A DNA stretch of 62,063 nt from a virus, in the IMG/VR virus record IMGVR_UViG_3300021962_000104, positions 1 to 62,063 of that record; one strand, written 5' to 3'. Shown here in pieces: positions 1 through 7,619 of this stretch (within the stretch, counting starts at the first letter, position 1; each line of letters opens with the position of its first letter). The notes under the pieces were generated by a model. The model was not told where the DNA came from, searched no databases, and saw nothing but the letters and a program-made list of their open reading frames with translations. Position numbers and translations under genes: made by a program.

Positions 1-1
1 G

Positions 2-823
2 AAGGGCATTCTCAAGTCTGGTATCTTCTATCCCATCTACATCACAGGTCACTCTGGTAACGGCAAGACCATGGGTGTCGAACAGGCGTGCGCGCAGCTC
101 GGTCGCGAGTTGATTCGTGTGAACGTCACCAAGACCACCGACGAGATCGAGTTGTTTGGTTCCTACGAACTGATCAACGGCGACACCGTGCGTACCGATG
201 GTCCTGTAACCACTGCGATGCGTCGTGGTGCGGTGCTGTTGCTCGACGAGAGTGACTACGGTGCCGAGGGTTTGACCTGCCTTCAGGGTGTAATGGAAGG
301 CAAGCCATACTACGACAAGCGCACTGGTGAGGTCATTCATCCTGCCGCTGGTTTCATGATCGTTGCTACTGGTAACACCAAGGGCAAGGGCGACATCGAC
401 GGTCGCTACATGTATACCAACACCATGAACGAAGCGTTCCTGGAGCGTTTCGCCATCACCGTTGAGCAGGATTATCCGCCAGCCTCTGTTGAGCGCAAGA
501 TTTTGTCAAAGAACTTTAGCGAGTTGAATCTGTCTGATGATGGTTTCATTGATCACCTGATCAACTGGGCTGAGGTGATCCGCAAGTCTTTCAAGGAAGG
601 TGCGGTGGATGAGGTTATCACCACTCGCCGTCTGGTTCACATCGCGAAAGCCTATGCAATCTTTCAGGATCGCTCTCGTGCAATTCAGATGTGTCTGAAT
701 CGTTTCGACGAAGATACCAAGAATGCGTTCATGGATCTGTATACCAAGGTTGATCCTACAGCCAACACCGTGGCTGATGCGGTTTCAACCGAGGATCGGA
801 TTGAAAGTGATCCTGAGTTCTAA
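2..823 (+). CDS. AAA+ ATPase, MoxR/CbbQ-like (5' truncated)
   Basis: The reading frame is open from base 2, so the gene starts before the window. The Walker A motif (GHSGNGKT) lies upstream of the first internal ATG at 71, so that ATG is not the true start. Walker B is VLLLDESD, and a sensor-like segment (IVATGNTKGKG) follows. This arrangement is typical of MoxR-type AAA+ ATPases, which remodel protein partners using ATP. The partner is unknown; no VWA-domain gene is visible. Leucine codons here are mostly CTG/TTG, unlike the CTA-rich neighbours after 1.3 kb. A second, different AAA+ gene lies near the other end of the window (60759). Confidence 0.8.
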   Translation, partial: KGILKSGIFYPIYITGHSGNGKTMGVEQACAQLGRELIRVNVTKTTDEIELFGSYELINGDTVRTDGPVTTAMRRGAVLLLDESDYGAEGLTCLQGVMEGKPYYDKRTGEVIHPAAGFMIVATGNTKGKGDIDGRYMYTNTMNEAFLERFAITVEQDYPPASVERKILSKNFSELNLSDDGFIDHLINWAEVIRKSFKEGAVDEVITTRRLVHIAKAYAIFQDRSRAIQMCLNRFDEDTKNAFMDLYTKVDPTANTVADAVSTEDRIESDPEF

Positions 824-829
824 AAAGAT

Positions 830-858
830 TTGCCATTACACTCTTTTCAGAGTATAAT
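830..858 (+). promoter_or_regulatory. Sigma70-like promoter, TTGCCA-N17-TATAAT
   Basis: -35 TTGCCA at 830-835, 17-base spacer, -10 TATAAT at 853-858, directly after the ATPase gene and before the helix-turn-helix gene. An ATG begins seven bases after the last -10 base (865), as at six other promoters in the window. Confidence 0.75.
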
Positions 859-864
859 GGTATT

Positions 865-890
865 ATGTTAGGCAAACCGCAACCTAACAT
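865..890 (+). promoter_or_regulatory. 5'-terminal hairpin of the HTH-gene transcript, with a mini-ORF
   Basis: ATGTTAGG (865-872) pairs perfectly with CCTAACAT (883-890). If transcription starts about seven bases after the -10, the mRNA would begin with this hairpin, which could protect the 5' end. The same ATG opens a 24-codon reading frame (865-939) that runs into the next gene's start at 926. Whether it is translated cannot be told from sequence. Confidence 0.5.
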
Positions 891-925
891 TGAATTGAAG
901 TGCGGTGTTTTAGTTGAGGTGTTTT

Positions 926-1213
926 ATGTCTGCTGTTAATTCTATGTTTGATTACCTGCGCAGTGGTCGCTCTGTTACCACCAAGCAGGCTCGCACTCTG
1001 TTCAAGGTGAGCAATGTTGCTGATCTTGTCTACCGTTTGCGTAACGAAGGTGCTCCGATTTACACTAATCGTGTCACCACTAGCCGTGGCGAGAAGACTT
1101 TCTCTTATCGTCTAGGTATGCCGAGTTCTGCTTTTCAGGGTTACACTGACTCTGGTCACCGCGCTCGTGCTCGCAAGACTCTATACCGTGATGCCATCTC
1201 TGTAAGCATCTAA
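926..1213 (+). CDS. Small helix-turn-helix protein
   Basis: 95 residues from ATG 926, chosen because GAGG lies seven bases upstream; a TTG at 914 is in frame but lacks such a site. The N-terminal half (SVTTKQARTLFKVSN, then VADLVYRLRNEGAPI) has the spacing of a winged helix-turn-helix DNA-binding domain, a pattern common in small phage proteins. It has its own promoter and is followed by two hairpins, so it forms a single-gene unit. It could be an early regulator of phage or host transcription; the target is unknown. Confidence 0.65.
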   Translation: MSAVNSMFDYLRSGRSVTTKQARTLFKVSNVADLVYRLRNEGAPIYTNRVTTSRGEKTFSYRLGMPSSAFQGYTDSGHRARARKTLYRDAISVSI

Positions 1214-1219
1214 GAGTCC

Positions 1220-1275
1220 ATCATCTTACTTTCTCCATCGGTAAGATGATAGTCGTGGGGGCGCAATGCCCCCAC
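1220..1275 (+). terminator. Tandem hairpins, probable terminator region
   Basis: A perfect 10-bp stem (1220-1229 with 1241-1250) is followed by a perfect 8-bp GC-rich stem (GTGGGGGC at 1255-1262 with GCCCCCAC at 1268-1275, five-base loop). The downstream sequence is T-rich (ATTTCATTT) but has no clean T-run. It separates the helix-turn-helix gene from the modification operon. Confidence 0.6.
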
Positions 1276-1282
1276 ATTTCAT

Positions 1283-1311
1283 TTGCCATTTTGGAAAAAA
1301 ACATATATAAT
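1283..1311 (+). promoter_or_regulatory. Sigma70-like promoter of the modification operon
   Basis: -35 TTGCCA at 1283-1288, 17-base spacer, -10 TATAAT at 1306-1311. ATG occurs at 1318, seven bases past the -10; that ATG opens only a 12-codon frame and the real gene starts at 1338. Confidence 0.75.
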
Positions 1312-1337
1312 CACATGATGACAAATAGGAGATTTCT

Positions 1338-2639
1338 ATGGTTCGAACAATTGTAGCCAAAGAAAAAGTAGATTGTGAGCATCTGCTTGGACAATTTGTA
1401 GATGAAAATCATTATGATGTCTTAGTAGAAGAAGATACAGATTGTTATATGCCCAACCTATTGGGTGGTGATGCTAAGACAGAACAAAATATCGCATTCA
1501 AGTTTCGTAAAAACTTTTTCACCAAGAAAGAACAAAAAGCGGCATATGAAGGTCTGAGAGAAGCCGCACTACCAACTCAAAATCGCGGACTTGCTGCTGG
1601 ACCAAAGGGCGCAATGTGCGGTGGACGTGAGTGGGTTACTGAGTTTCAATTGCGTGTGTTACAGTACTTTCAGAAGGGACAGGAGAACACTGCAATCAAA
1701 ATTGATGCGGAGAAAGAGGTCGCTAATCTCCGCGAGTTATATGGAGAAAAAGAATCAACACGCGGTCTTGTTTGGCTTTCGGCAAAAGTAAAGGCTGATA
1801 ATTTTCAGTTTGAAAAATGGCTGAAGGGTGCATTGAAGGCATCTGTGAAAGCCAGAAAGGAAGCAGCAAATAAAGTTGCAGAAAAATATATTTCAGATAC
1901 AACCTATGCCAATCAAGTCAATTCTGGTATCGCTGGTTGGTTTGATCGTTATCCACGCATTCCATACGGTCGTGCAACAGCCTACACGCAAAATGAATTT
2001 GATAAGTTTGAGAAGTCATTCCCATTCTTGCAGTCTCTAAATCGTGGATTCAAAGAACTTCTTCCGCAGCGTTGGGGGAATCAACGTGCTGCAGCAGATA
2101 CAATGGATCAGCGATTCCTAGTTCCTGAAACTGTATTCTCTACCATCACTGTTAATAAGACTTTCCGTACAGCCTGTCACCGCGATGCTGGTGACTTCAG
2201 CGATGGTCTAAGCAATCTGCTTGTACTTTCCAATGATGGTCGTTTCACTGGTGGTTATCTGGTATTCCCTGAGTATAGAACCGCAGTGAATGTGAGACCA
2301 GGAGATCTATTGCTTGTAAACAATCATGAGATCATTCATGGTAACACTCCAATTGTATGTGAAGAAGGTAGCGAGCGTATCAGTCTAGTTTGTTATCTTC
2401 GAGAGAAGATGCTTGAGTTGGGTTCTTATGAATATGAGAATTGGCGCTATCAGTTTGTTGAATCAAGAAGGCTCAACAAAGAACACAAACTTTGGAAGCC
2501 ACTCTGGAATGGTGTAAGTGAAGGTATGTGGGATTCCGATGAGTGGTTTGAGTATCTAGAAAAGAACGGCGGAGCAGAGATGGTGGAAAAATACCATCCA
2601 AAAACTGAATCTGCATCTACATTGGATGCATTTCTATAA
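1338..2639 (+). CDS. TET/JBP-family 2-oxoglutarate/Fe(II) DNA-pyrimidine dioxygenase
   Basis: 433 residues. The C-terminal half carries the double-stranded beta-helix signature: HRD (H281, D283), a GG-L-FPEY strand, PGDLLLVNN, the distal iron ligand H334 in HGNTPI, and R347 placed to bind 2-oxoglutarate. The H-x-D-AGDF context with the FTGGYLVFPE strand is the TET/JBP pattern rather than that of prolyl hydroxylases. Known members oxidise the methyl group of 5-methylcytosine (TET, some phage enzymes) or thymine (JBP) in DNA. The N-terminal 200 residues include a Lys/Glu-rich helical insert (about 120-185). It is the first gene of a cluster whose other members fit base tailoring. Whether the substrate is 5mC or T cannot be decided; no cytosine-5 methyltransferase lies in the window. 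ATG 1338 follows AGGAG. Confidence 0.75.
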   Translation: MVRTIVAKEKVDCEHLLGQFVDENHYDVLVEEDTDCYMPNLLGGDAKTEQNIAFKFRKNFFTKKEQKAAYEGLREAALPTQNRGLAAGPKGAMCGGREWVTEFQLRVLQYFQKGQENTAIKIDAEKEVANLRELYGEKESTRGLVWLSAKVKADNFQFEKWLKGALKASVKARKEAANKVAEKYISDTTYANQVNSGIAGWFDRYPRIPYGRATAYTQNEFDKFEKSFPFLQSLNRGFKELLPQRWGNQRAAADTMDQRFLVPETVFSTITVNKTFRTACHRDAGDFSDGLSNLLVLSNDGRFTGGYLVFPEYRTAVNVRPGDLLLVNNHEIIHGNTPIVCEEGSERISLVCYLREKMLELGSYEYENWRYQFVESRRLNKEHKLWKPLWNGVSEGMWDSDEWFEYLEKNGGAEMVEKYHPKTESASTLDAFL

Positions 2640-3328
2640 TGTGTGCCGTAATTGGGGTGTTGCTTGCCCAGGCAACCGAAGAAAATCTAAGTCTAGTCCG
2701 CAATGTATTCCTTGAGTCTAGGATTCGAGGATTACATGCAACTGGAATTTCATTCTTACAGAAAAACATAAAATCAATCATTGATCCTGTTCCAGCGGAT
2801 CAATTTGTGAATCGTCATCTAACATATCCAATTGAAAACTATCTAAACAGCGACGGCAATCTATACATGATTGGTCACTGCAGATATAGCACCAGTGATC
2901 TTGAGTACAATCAACCGATCTATAATGATCGCGCTTCAATAGTCCACAATGGTGTCATCTCTCAGGAACTCTATGAGAACTGGGAGAAACTATACAAGAT
3001 CAAAACAAAAACAAAAAATGACTCTGAGTTGCTTTTACACACAATAGAAAACGAACCACTGCAACTATGGGAGAATGCTTCCATCGCAGCAATTGAACTT
3101 CATCATGAGCGTATGTTGATTGCATATCGCAACGGAAAGCGACCTATATATTTGACAAAGTTGAAGAATGGTTATATAATTACTTCTACGAAAGACATTA
3201 TGACTCGCGCATCAAAGGGTAAATACGAAGCCAAGATGCTTGAGATGAATCAGCGTGTTGTGATGACTGCTGAAGATTTTTCTTATAGATATATTCCTAC
3301 CAATAGTTATGACTTGCAAATTCATTGA
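2639..3328 (+). CDS. Class II (Ntn-type) glutamine amidotransferase domain protein
   Basis: 229 residues, starting Met-Cys so that removal of Met exposes the N-terminal cysteine nucleophile (MCAVIGV). Further class II hallmarks are the RGLHATGI loop, GHCRYST, the oxyanion-type segment IVHNGVIS, and NDSELLLHTI. Such domains release ammonia from glutamine for a synthetase partner. There is no attached synthetase domain, so ammonia would go to another protein or the enzyme acts as an amidase. Its ATG overlaps the dioxygenase stop (TAATG), implying coupled translation and a role in the same pathway. A DNA-modification role is inferred from context only. Confidence 0.8.
   Translation: MCAVIGVLLAQATEENLSLVRNVFLESRIRGLHATGISFLQKNIKSIIDPVPADQFVNRHLTYPIENYLNSDGNLYMIGHCRYSTSDLEYNQPIYNDRASIVHNGVISQELYENWEKLYKIKTKTKNDSELLLHTIENEPLQLWENASIAAIELHHERMLIAYRNGKRPIYLTKLKNGYIITSTKDIMTRASKGKYEAKMLEMNQRVVMTAEDFSYRYIPTNSYDLQIH
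3152..3180 (+). promoter_or_regulatory. Consensus sigma70-like promoter inside the amidotransferase gene
   Basis: TTGACA (3152-3157), 17 bases, TATAAT (3175-3180). It would give extra transcription of the acetyltransferase, transferase and kinase genes. It is inside coding sequence and lacks the ATG at +7, so it may be fortuitous. Confidence 0.45.
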
Positions 3329-3950
3329 TTCAGAACAAGTAAAGCATATTCTAGTAAAATCTACCGAAGGAAAGAATACCAAATTTCTTTCTGCTTCACA
3401 CAGTCTTTGGACTAGATTTAAGAACTATGATTCAAGTCCACCATTTGCACTGATCAAGAATGATCAGGTTGTTTCTCTAATCTACGCCACATTCAATCGC
3501 GATGGATATACTAATCTATATGACATTGTTACAGTGCAGGGTCAAGAAGGGCATGGGTATGCATCTGAGATTTGGGATCACTATGTTGAATATGCTTGCA
3601 ATAAGAAGAATAGTAAACGATTAAAAATCTCTTGTACACCTTCTTCTCTAACATGGCACATGCGCAATGGTCTTGTTTTTTGGGCTGTGGATCCAACTGG
3701 ATCTTTGCGTAGTGATCAACCAATATTCAAGAATAGAGAAGAGCAAATGATCTTTCGTAAACTAGCAATTGATGATCCATCCATAGCACTACCTTCAGAA
3801 AAGGCTTGTGAAAGATTGCGTAAAGAATCATTAGAATCCCATGAGTTTGGCACTAAGAAAAAATCAATTGTTGAACAAGCAATAAAAACTGCTGGTGAAA
3901 CATGGCTTCGTGATGCATTATTTGGGAAGACATTATTCGATGTCGCATGA
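3309..3950 (+). CDS. GNAT-family acetyltransferase-like protein
   Basis: 213 residues. The central part reads as a GNAT fold: a strand (PFALIKNDQVVSLIYA), then YDIVTVQGQEGHGYASEIW, where QGQEGHG-A matches the acetyl-CoA pyrophosphate-binding loop (Q/R-x-x-G-x-G/A), then a helix and the strand LKISCTPSS. The C-terminal 70 residues are helical and unassigned. It overlaps the amidotransferase gene by 20 bases. GNATs acetylate amines, so it could modify an amino group added to the phage base by its neighbours; that is inference. Confidence 0.6.
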   Translation: MTCKFIDSEQVKHILVKSTEGKNTKFLSASHSLWTRFKNYDSSPPFALIKNDQVVSLIYATFNRDGYTNLYDIVTVQGQEGHGYASEIWDHYVEYACNKKNSKRLKISCTPSSLTWHMRNGLVFWAVDPTGSLRSDQPIFKNREEQMIFRKLAIDDPSIALPSEKACERLRKESLESHEFGTKKKSIVEQAIKTAGETWLRDALFGKTLFDVA

Positions 3951-4935
3951 AAGACGTGAACTATTCATTCGCTGGTATGCGTGGTCTCTAGAATATAGAG
4001 ACTGCGATCCAGCGGTATGGATGACTCAATATCTAAACAATAGATATGAGCATAACATAGAAGAAAGAATCTGGCTATGCTGGTTGTATGGAAATACATA
4101 CCAGCTTCCAACTGCATGGGTTCTAAAAAATGAATTCCCCGACTATGAGTTGGCGACTGTAGATCGCATCACTCAATGGAACACTGCAAACTATAAGAGA
4201 CTTCGCTACCAAGTAGATACGAAGTGGAACAAGGGTCATCTTCCTGCGATGTTTGAATCCTATCAAAAATTTATTGGTGACAAATCGCAGAAGGAAGTCC
4301 TGGAGAGTTACTATGGCGACAACGAAGAAGAAACCTTCGACAATCTATGGAATGCTATTAAAACTAATCTTCATAAGTTTGGTCGTTATTCCACTTGGTT
4401 TTATCTACAACACTTGCATCACACTGCTGGAATATTTGCGGCTCCTACTAGCCTTATGTTCTCTGATTATTCTGGCTCTCGTTCACATCGTAATGGCTTT
4501 GTTCTTGCCATCGGCGAGGATGACAGTTATGATAAACAACTTACTGCAAAAGAATATCAAAATCTTGAGGGAGTGGCTAAAGATATAATTGTTGAAATGC
4601 GTGAAAGATTCCCCAATTTATCTCATGAAATAGATTTTTATACAATGGAAACCTGTCTGTGCTCATTCAAGAAGATATTCCGAGAGCATCACGGTCGTTA
4701 TCTTGGCTATTATCTTGATCGCCAGTCAGAAGAAATCGTGCGAGCGGAACAAGATGGTTGGTATGGTATTGAGTGGAATGTTCTTTGGCAAGCAAGAAAT
4801 GAAACGCTATTTCCTGCACTCGCTGGAAGAAATAAAATTAACAAAGAAAACTTTACTTACTTCTTGAGATCAGGTAAACTACAACGAATGGACTGGATGT
4901 TCGAAGATAAGACAGAGATAGGATTGTATGCCTAA
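3940..4935 (+). CDS. Amino acid:DNA transferase-like helical protein (aGPT-PPlase/ADDT type)
   Basis: 331 residues from ATG 3940. The start gives an 11-base overlap with the GNAT gene; the in-frame ATG at 3895 would overlap 56 bases. It is mostly helical and rich in W and Y. Segments such as EERIWLCWLYGNTYQLPTA, NEFPDYE, FGRYSTWFYLQHLHHTAG, SRSHRNGFVLAIG, ETCLCSFKK and GRYLGYYLDRQSEEI resemble what I recall of phage proteins called alpha-glutamyl/putrescinyl-thymine pyrophosphorylase or amino acid:DNA transferase. Those replace the activated 5-hydroxymethyl group of a modified pyrimidine in DNA with an amine-bearing group. The assignment is from memory of the family pattern, not from a search. 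Context (TET, kinase, amidotransferase) supports it. Confidence 0.6.
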   Translation: MSHERRELFIRWYAWSLEYRDCDPAVWMTQYLNNRYEHNIEERIWLCWLYGNTYQLPTAWVLKNEFPDYELATVDRITQWNTANYKRLRYQVDTKWNKGHLPAMFESYQKFIGDKSQKEVLESYYGDNEEETFDNLWNAIKTNLHKFGRYSTWFYLQHLHHTAGIFAAPTSLMFSDYSGSRSHRNGFVLAIGEDDSYDKQLTAKEYQNLEGVAKDIIVEMRERFPNLSHEIDFYTMETCLCSFKKIFREHHGRYLGYYLDRQSEEIVRAEQDGWYGIEWNVLWQARNETLFPALAGRNKINKENFTYFLRSGKLQRMDWMFEDKTEIGLYA

Positions 4936-5494
4936 GATAATTGCAATTGGTGGTGTTCCTGCAACGGGAAAGACCACTCTTATGTTTAAGATCATTTCAA
5001 TGGCTGATGACTGGAAGGTTATCAAGCCACAGAAACTTTTGGACGCAATGTTCAGCAAGAAATTGCGAACTGTAATTCTTGGTAAGTATCAAGATGATGG
5101 TAACGTATTCCAGGGAACTGATCGTCTAAGCATGGCAGTCCAACCAGACGCTGAAAAGTTCTTTGAAGAAGTCAAAGAGCAGAAGATCAACGTGCTGTTT
5201 GAGGGTGATCGTCTATTCAATGCAAAGATGTTAAACTCTCTGTCTGAGTCATACAGTGAATCAGACTTTAGAATTGTGGTCATACAAGCCAATCACGATA
5301 TCGTAGAACAGAGACATATTGATCGCAAGGATGACCAAGATGAGAAATTCAAGCGCAGTCGCGAAACAAAAATCTCAAACATCAGCGGAAACCTCCAGTT
5401 GATGGACTATATAGATACTGTAGACAATAATAATCTTGATGATCAAAAATTGATCATTGAATATATTAGCAAACATTTTAACTGGAGTGAATAA
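4928..5494 (+). CDS. P-loop kinase, candidate hydroxymethylpyrimidine DNA kinase
   Basis: 188 residues. A Walker A motif (GGVPATGKTT, residues 8-17) starts the protein and a Walker B-like strand (INVLFEGDRLF) lies mid-chain. An Arg-rich lid follows (RHIDRKDDQDEKFKRSRE). The fold is that of small nucleotide or polynucleotide kinases. In thymidine-hypermodifying phages a DNA kinase phosphorylates 5-hydroxymethyluracil in DNA before amino-acid transfer. This gene overlaps the transferase-like gene by 8 bases, so that role is proposed here. A free-nucleotide kinase is the main alternative. Confidence 0.6.
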   Translation: MPKIIAIGGVPATGKTTLMFKIISMADDWKVIKPQKLLDAMFSKKLRTVILGKYQDDGNVFQGTDRLSMAVQPDAEKFFEEVKEQKINVLFEGDRLFNAKMLNSLSESYSESDFRIVVIQANHDIVEQRHIDRKDDQDEKFKRSRETKISNISGNLQLMDYIDTVDNNNLDDQKLIIEYISKHFNWSE

Positions 5495-5496
5495 TT

Positions 5497-6309
5497 ATGC
5501 AGATTGAAATCTCAGTAGAAGAACTAAGAAAAAAGAAACTGTTCGTTGCAACACCGATGTATGGTGGTCAGTGTTTTGGTATGTACACCAAGTCAGCACT
5601 TGATCTACAGGCTGTTTGTGCTAACTATGGAGTTGAGATTCGATTCTCATTTATCTTTAATGAATCGCTAATCACAAGAGCAAGAAACTATCTAGTAGAT
5701 GAATTCTTGCGTTCTGGATTCACTCATCTACTATTCCTAGATTCAGATATTCATTTTGATCCAAGAGACGTGATTGCACTTCTTGCTTTGGATAAAGAAA
5801 TCATTGGCGCACCGTATCCAAAGAAGTCAATCAAGTGGAATGCAATCAAAGATGCGATCGTAAAGAATCCTAATATTGAAGTCAAAGAACTGGAGAAACT
5901 TGCTGGTGATTTTGTGTTCAATCCAGTTCCTGGCACAGAAAGGTTCTCAGTTTCTGCACCAATTGAAGTTCTAGAAATTGGAACTGGATTCATGATGGTG
6001 AAGCGTGAAGTGTTCAAGCAGTTTGAAGAGAGATATCCTAATTTGCGATACAAGCCAGATCATGTTGGTCAGGCTAACTTCGATGGATCTCGTTACATTC
6101 ACGCATACTTTGACACTGTAATTGATACAGTAGAGAATGGTGGTAAGGGGTCTGATCGTTATCTATCTGAGGACTACATGTTCTGTCAGTGGTGGAGAAA
6201 CATGGGTGGTAAGATTTGGTTATGTCCATGGATGAAGACTCATCATATTGGTACTTATGCCTTCACAGGAGACATGCCAGCAGTGGCGAATTTCGTGGGG
6301 TCTTTGTGA
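5497..6309 (+). CDS. GT-A-fold glycosyltransferase
   Basis: 270 residues. An N-terminal strand (LFVATPMYGGQCFGMYT) and a helix with ITRARNYLVDEFL precede the metal and nucleotide-sugar binding strand HLLFLDSDIHFDP (DxD at about residues 86-88). Later residues include GTGFMMVKREVF, LSEDYMFCQWW and a metal-ligand-like HH in MKTHHIGT. This is the GT-A architecture of inverting or retaining phage glycosyltransferases. GGAG at 5483-5486 is its ribosome site. As last gene of the modification cluster it may glycosylate the hydroxymethylated or tailored base; a virion or host target is also possible. Confidence 0.7.
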   Translation: MQIEISVEELRKKKLFVATPMYGGQCFGMYTKSALDLQAVCANYGVEIRFSFIFNESLITRARNYLVDEFLRSGFTHLLFLDSDIHFDPRDVIALLALDKEIIGAPYPKKSIKWNAIKDAIVKNPNIEVKELEKLAGDFVFNPVPGTERFSVSAPIEVLEIGTGFMMVKREVFKQFEERYPNLRYKPDHVGQANFDGSRYIHAYFDTVIDTVENGGKGSDRYLSEDYMFCQWWRNMGGKIWLCPWMKTHHIGTYAFTGDMPAVANFVGSL

Positions 6310-6941
6310 TAATAGGTCTTGTTGGTTTTATAGGAAGTGGAAAGGGAACCGTCGCTGATCTTCTAGTAGAGCACCACGGTTTCGTCAAAGAGAGTTTTGC
6401 TAACAGCGTCAAAGATTCTGTGGCTGCTGTCTTTGGTTGGCATCGTGAATTGCTGGAGGGTGCAACGCCCGAGTCTAGACAATGGCGTGAGCAGAAAGAT
6501 GAGTGGTGGTCAAATGCTCTAGGTCGCGAAGTGACACCACGTTGGGTGTTACAGCTGATGGGTACTGAAGCAGGACGCGATGTGTTTCATCCCGATCTTT
6601 GGGTACACACTGTCTTCCGTAGAATAGATTGGCATCCCGAACAACACTACGTTATTGCTGATGTTCGTTTTCCAAACGAGATCAAAGCCATTCAAAAACA
6701 TGGAGGCAAAGTTGTTCAGGTCACTCGCGGTGATCTTCCTTGGTGGTATCAGAAAGCTGAGGATCATAATCGCGCAGGTGCACATTTTCAATGGCTGGTT
6801 GACAACGTCCATGAGAGTGAATGGGCATGGGTTGGTAGCACCGTTGATTATCTTCTCCCTAATACTGAAGATATAGAAACTCTAAAGGAAAGAGTTGACA
6901 ACATGGTTGGAATTTTATATAATAGTTATGTTACACAATGA
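6306..6941 (+). CDS. 1: Deoxynucleoside monophosphate kinase (T4 gp1-like)
   Basis: 211 residues from GTG 6306, which overlaps the previous stop (GTGA). The P-loop is GFIGSGKGT at residues 6-14. The body contains WRE-KDEWW, TPRWVLQLMGTE and VIADVRFPNEI, the pattern of T4 gene 1 dNMP kinase. T4's enzyme converts dTMP, dGMP and 5-hydroxymethyl-dCMP to diphosphates. Here it would feed phage DNA synthesis, and it lies between the modification operon and the clamp gene. Longer in-frame starts (6216) would lie inside the glycosyltransferase gene. Confidence 0.85.
   Translation: MIIGLVGFIGSGKGTVADLLVEHHGFVKESFANSVKDSVAAVFGWHRELLEGATPESRQWREQKDEWWSNALGREVTPRWVLQLMGTEAGRDVFHPDLWVHTVFRRIDWHPEQHYVIADVRFPNEIKAIQKHGGKVVQVTRGDLPWWYQKAEDHNRAGAHFQWLVDNVHESEWAWVGSTVDYLLPNTEDIETLKERVDNMVGILYNSYVTQ
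6895..6923 (+). promoter_or_regulatory. Perfect-consensus promoter before the sliding clamp gene
   Basis: TTGACA (6895-6900), 17 bases, TATAAT (6918-6923), inside the 3' end of the dNMP kinase gene and 28 bases before the clamp ATG. An ATG occurs five rather than seven bases after the -10. A normal leader with GAGG follows. Confidence 0.75.
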
Positions 6942-6950
6942 GGTATCTAT

Positions 6951-7619
6951 ATGAAACTAAGTACAGAAACAATTGATACATTGAAGAACTTTTCAACTAT
7001 CAATTCTAGTATTCTTTTCAAGTCTGGTAAGACATTGACAACAATCTCACCACTGAAGACTGTTCTAGCAACTGCTAAGATTGCTGAGGACATTCCAAGT
7101 GAGTTTGCCATCTATGATCTAAACAAGATGCTTGCTAAGATCGGACTACATAAAGATTGCGAACTGGAGTTTGAGGAAGATCGTGTAGTTTTTGATAGCG
7201 GTCGCCGTTCAGACTACATCAAGCATTGCTCACCAAAGGTGATTGTAACTCCACCAGATAAGAAGTTGACTGTCTCAAATCCAGATTATTCATTTGATCT
7301 AAGTCAGGAAGATCTTGAGTGGCAGCGTAAGAGCGCATCTATCTCAGGCTCACCAAACTTTGTATTTGAAAGCGATGGTGATAAGATCTATCTTGTGTCA
7401 ACTGACGTCAAGGATGATTCCGCTGATCGTTCTCAGACTGAGATTGGTGAAGGTGACGGTCGTAAGTTTTCTATTGTCATGAAGGTTGAGAACTTCAAGA
7501 TGATGGAAGGTAACTACACAATTGAAGTCTCAAAGCGTGGTCTGTCTAAGTTTACTAACAAGGACAAGGACATTGAGTATTTTATCGCAATCGAAGCAGC
7601 ACAATCGAGGTTTGAATAA
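6951..7619 (+). CDS. 45: Sliding clamp, DNA polymerase processivity factor (T4 gp45)
   Basis: 222 residues, close to T4 gp45 (228). The N-terminus (LSTETIDTLKNFSTINSSI), a domain-linking strand (DLSQEDLEWQRKSAS), and the C-terminal SIVMKVENFKMMEGNYTIE and YFIAIEA match the gp45 family. The trimeric clamp encircles DNA, tethers gp43 and, in T4, also activates late transcription. The gene is the first of the 45-44-62-regA series and has a perfect promoter and a GAGG ribosome site. Confidence 0.9.
   Translation: MKLSTETIDTLKNFSTINSSILFKSGKTLTTISPLKTVLATAKIAEDIPSEFAIYDLNKMLAKIGLHKDCELEFEEDRVVFDSGRRSDYIKHCSPKVIVTPPDKKLTVSNPDYSFDLSQEDLEWQRKSASISGSPNFVFESDGDKIYLVSTDVKDDSADRSQTEIGEGDGRKFSIVMKVENFKMMEGNYTIEVSKRGLSKFTNKDKDIEYFIAIEAAQSRFE

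Noticed and set aside
4253-4588. A 111-aa hydrophobic frame that looks like a multi-span membrane protein
   Set aside because: It lies wholly inside the 331-aa transferase-like gene in another frame, has no ribosome site, and the host frame has clear conserved segments.
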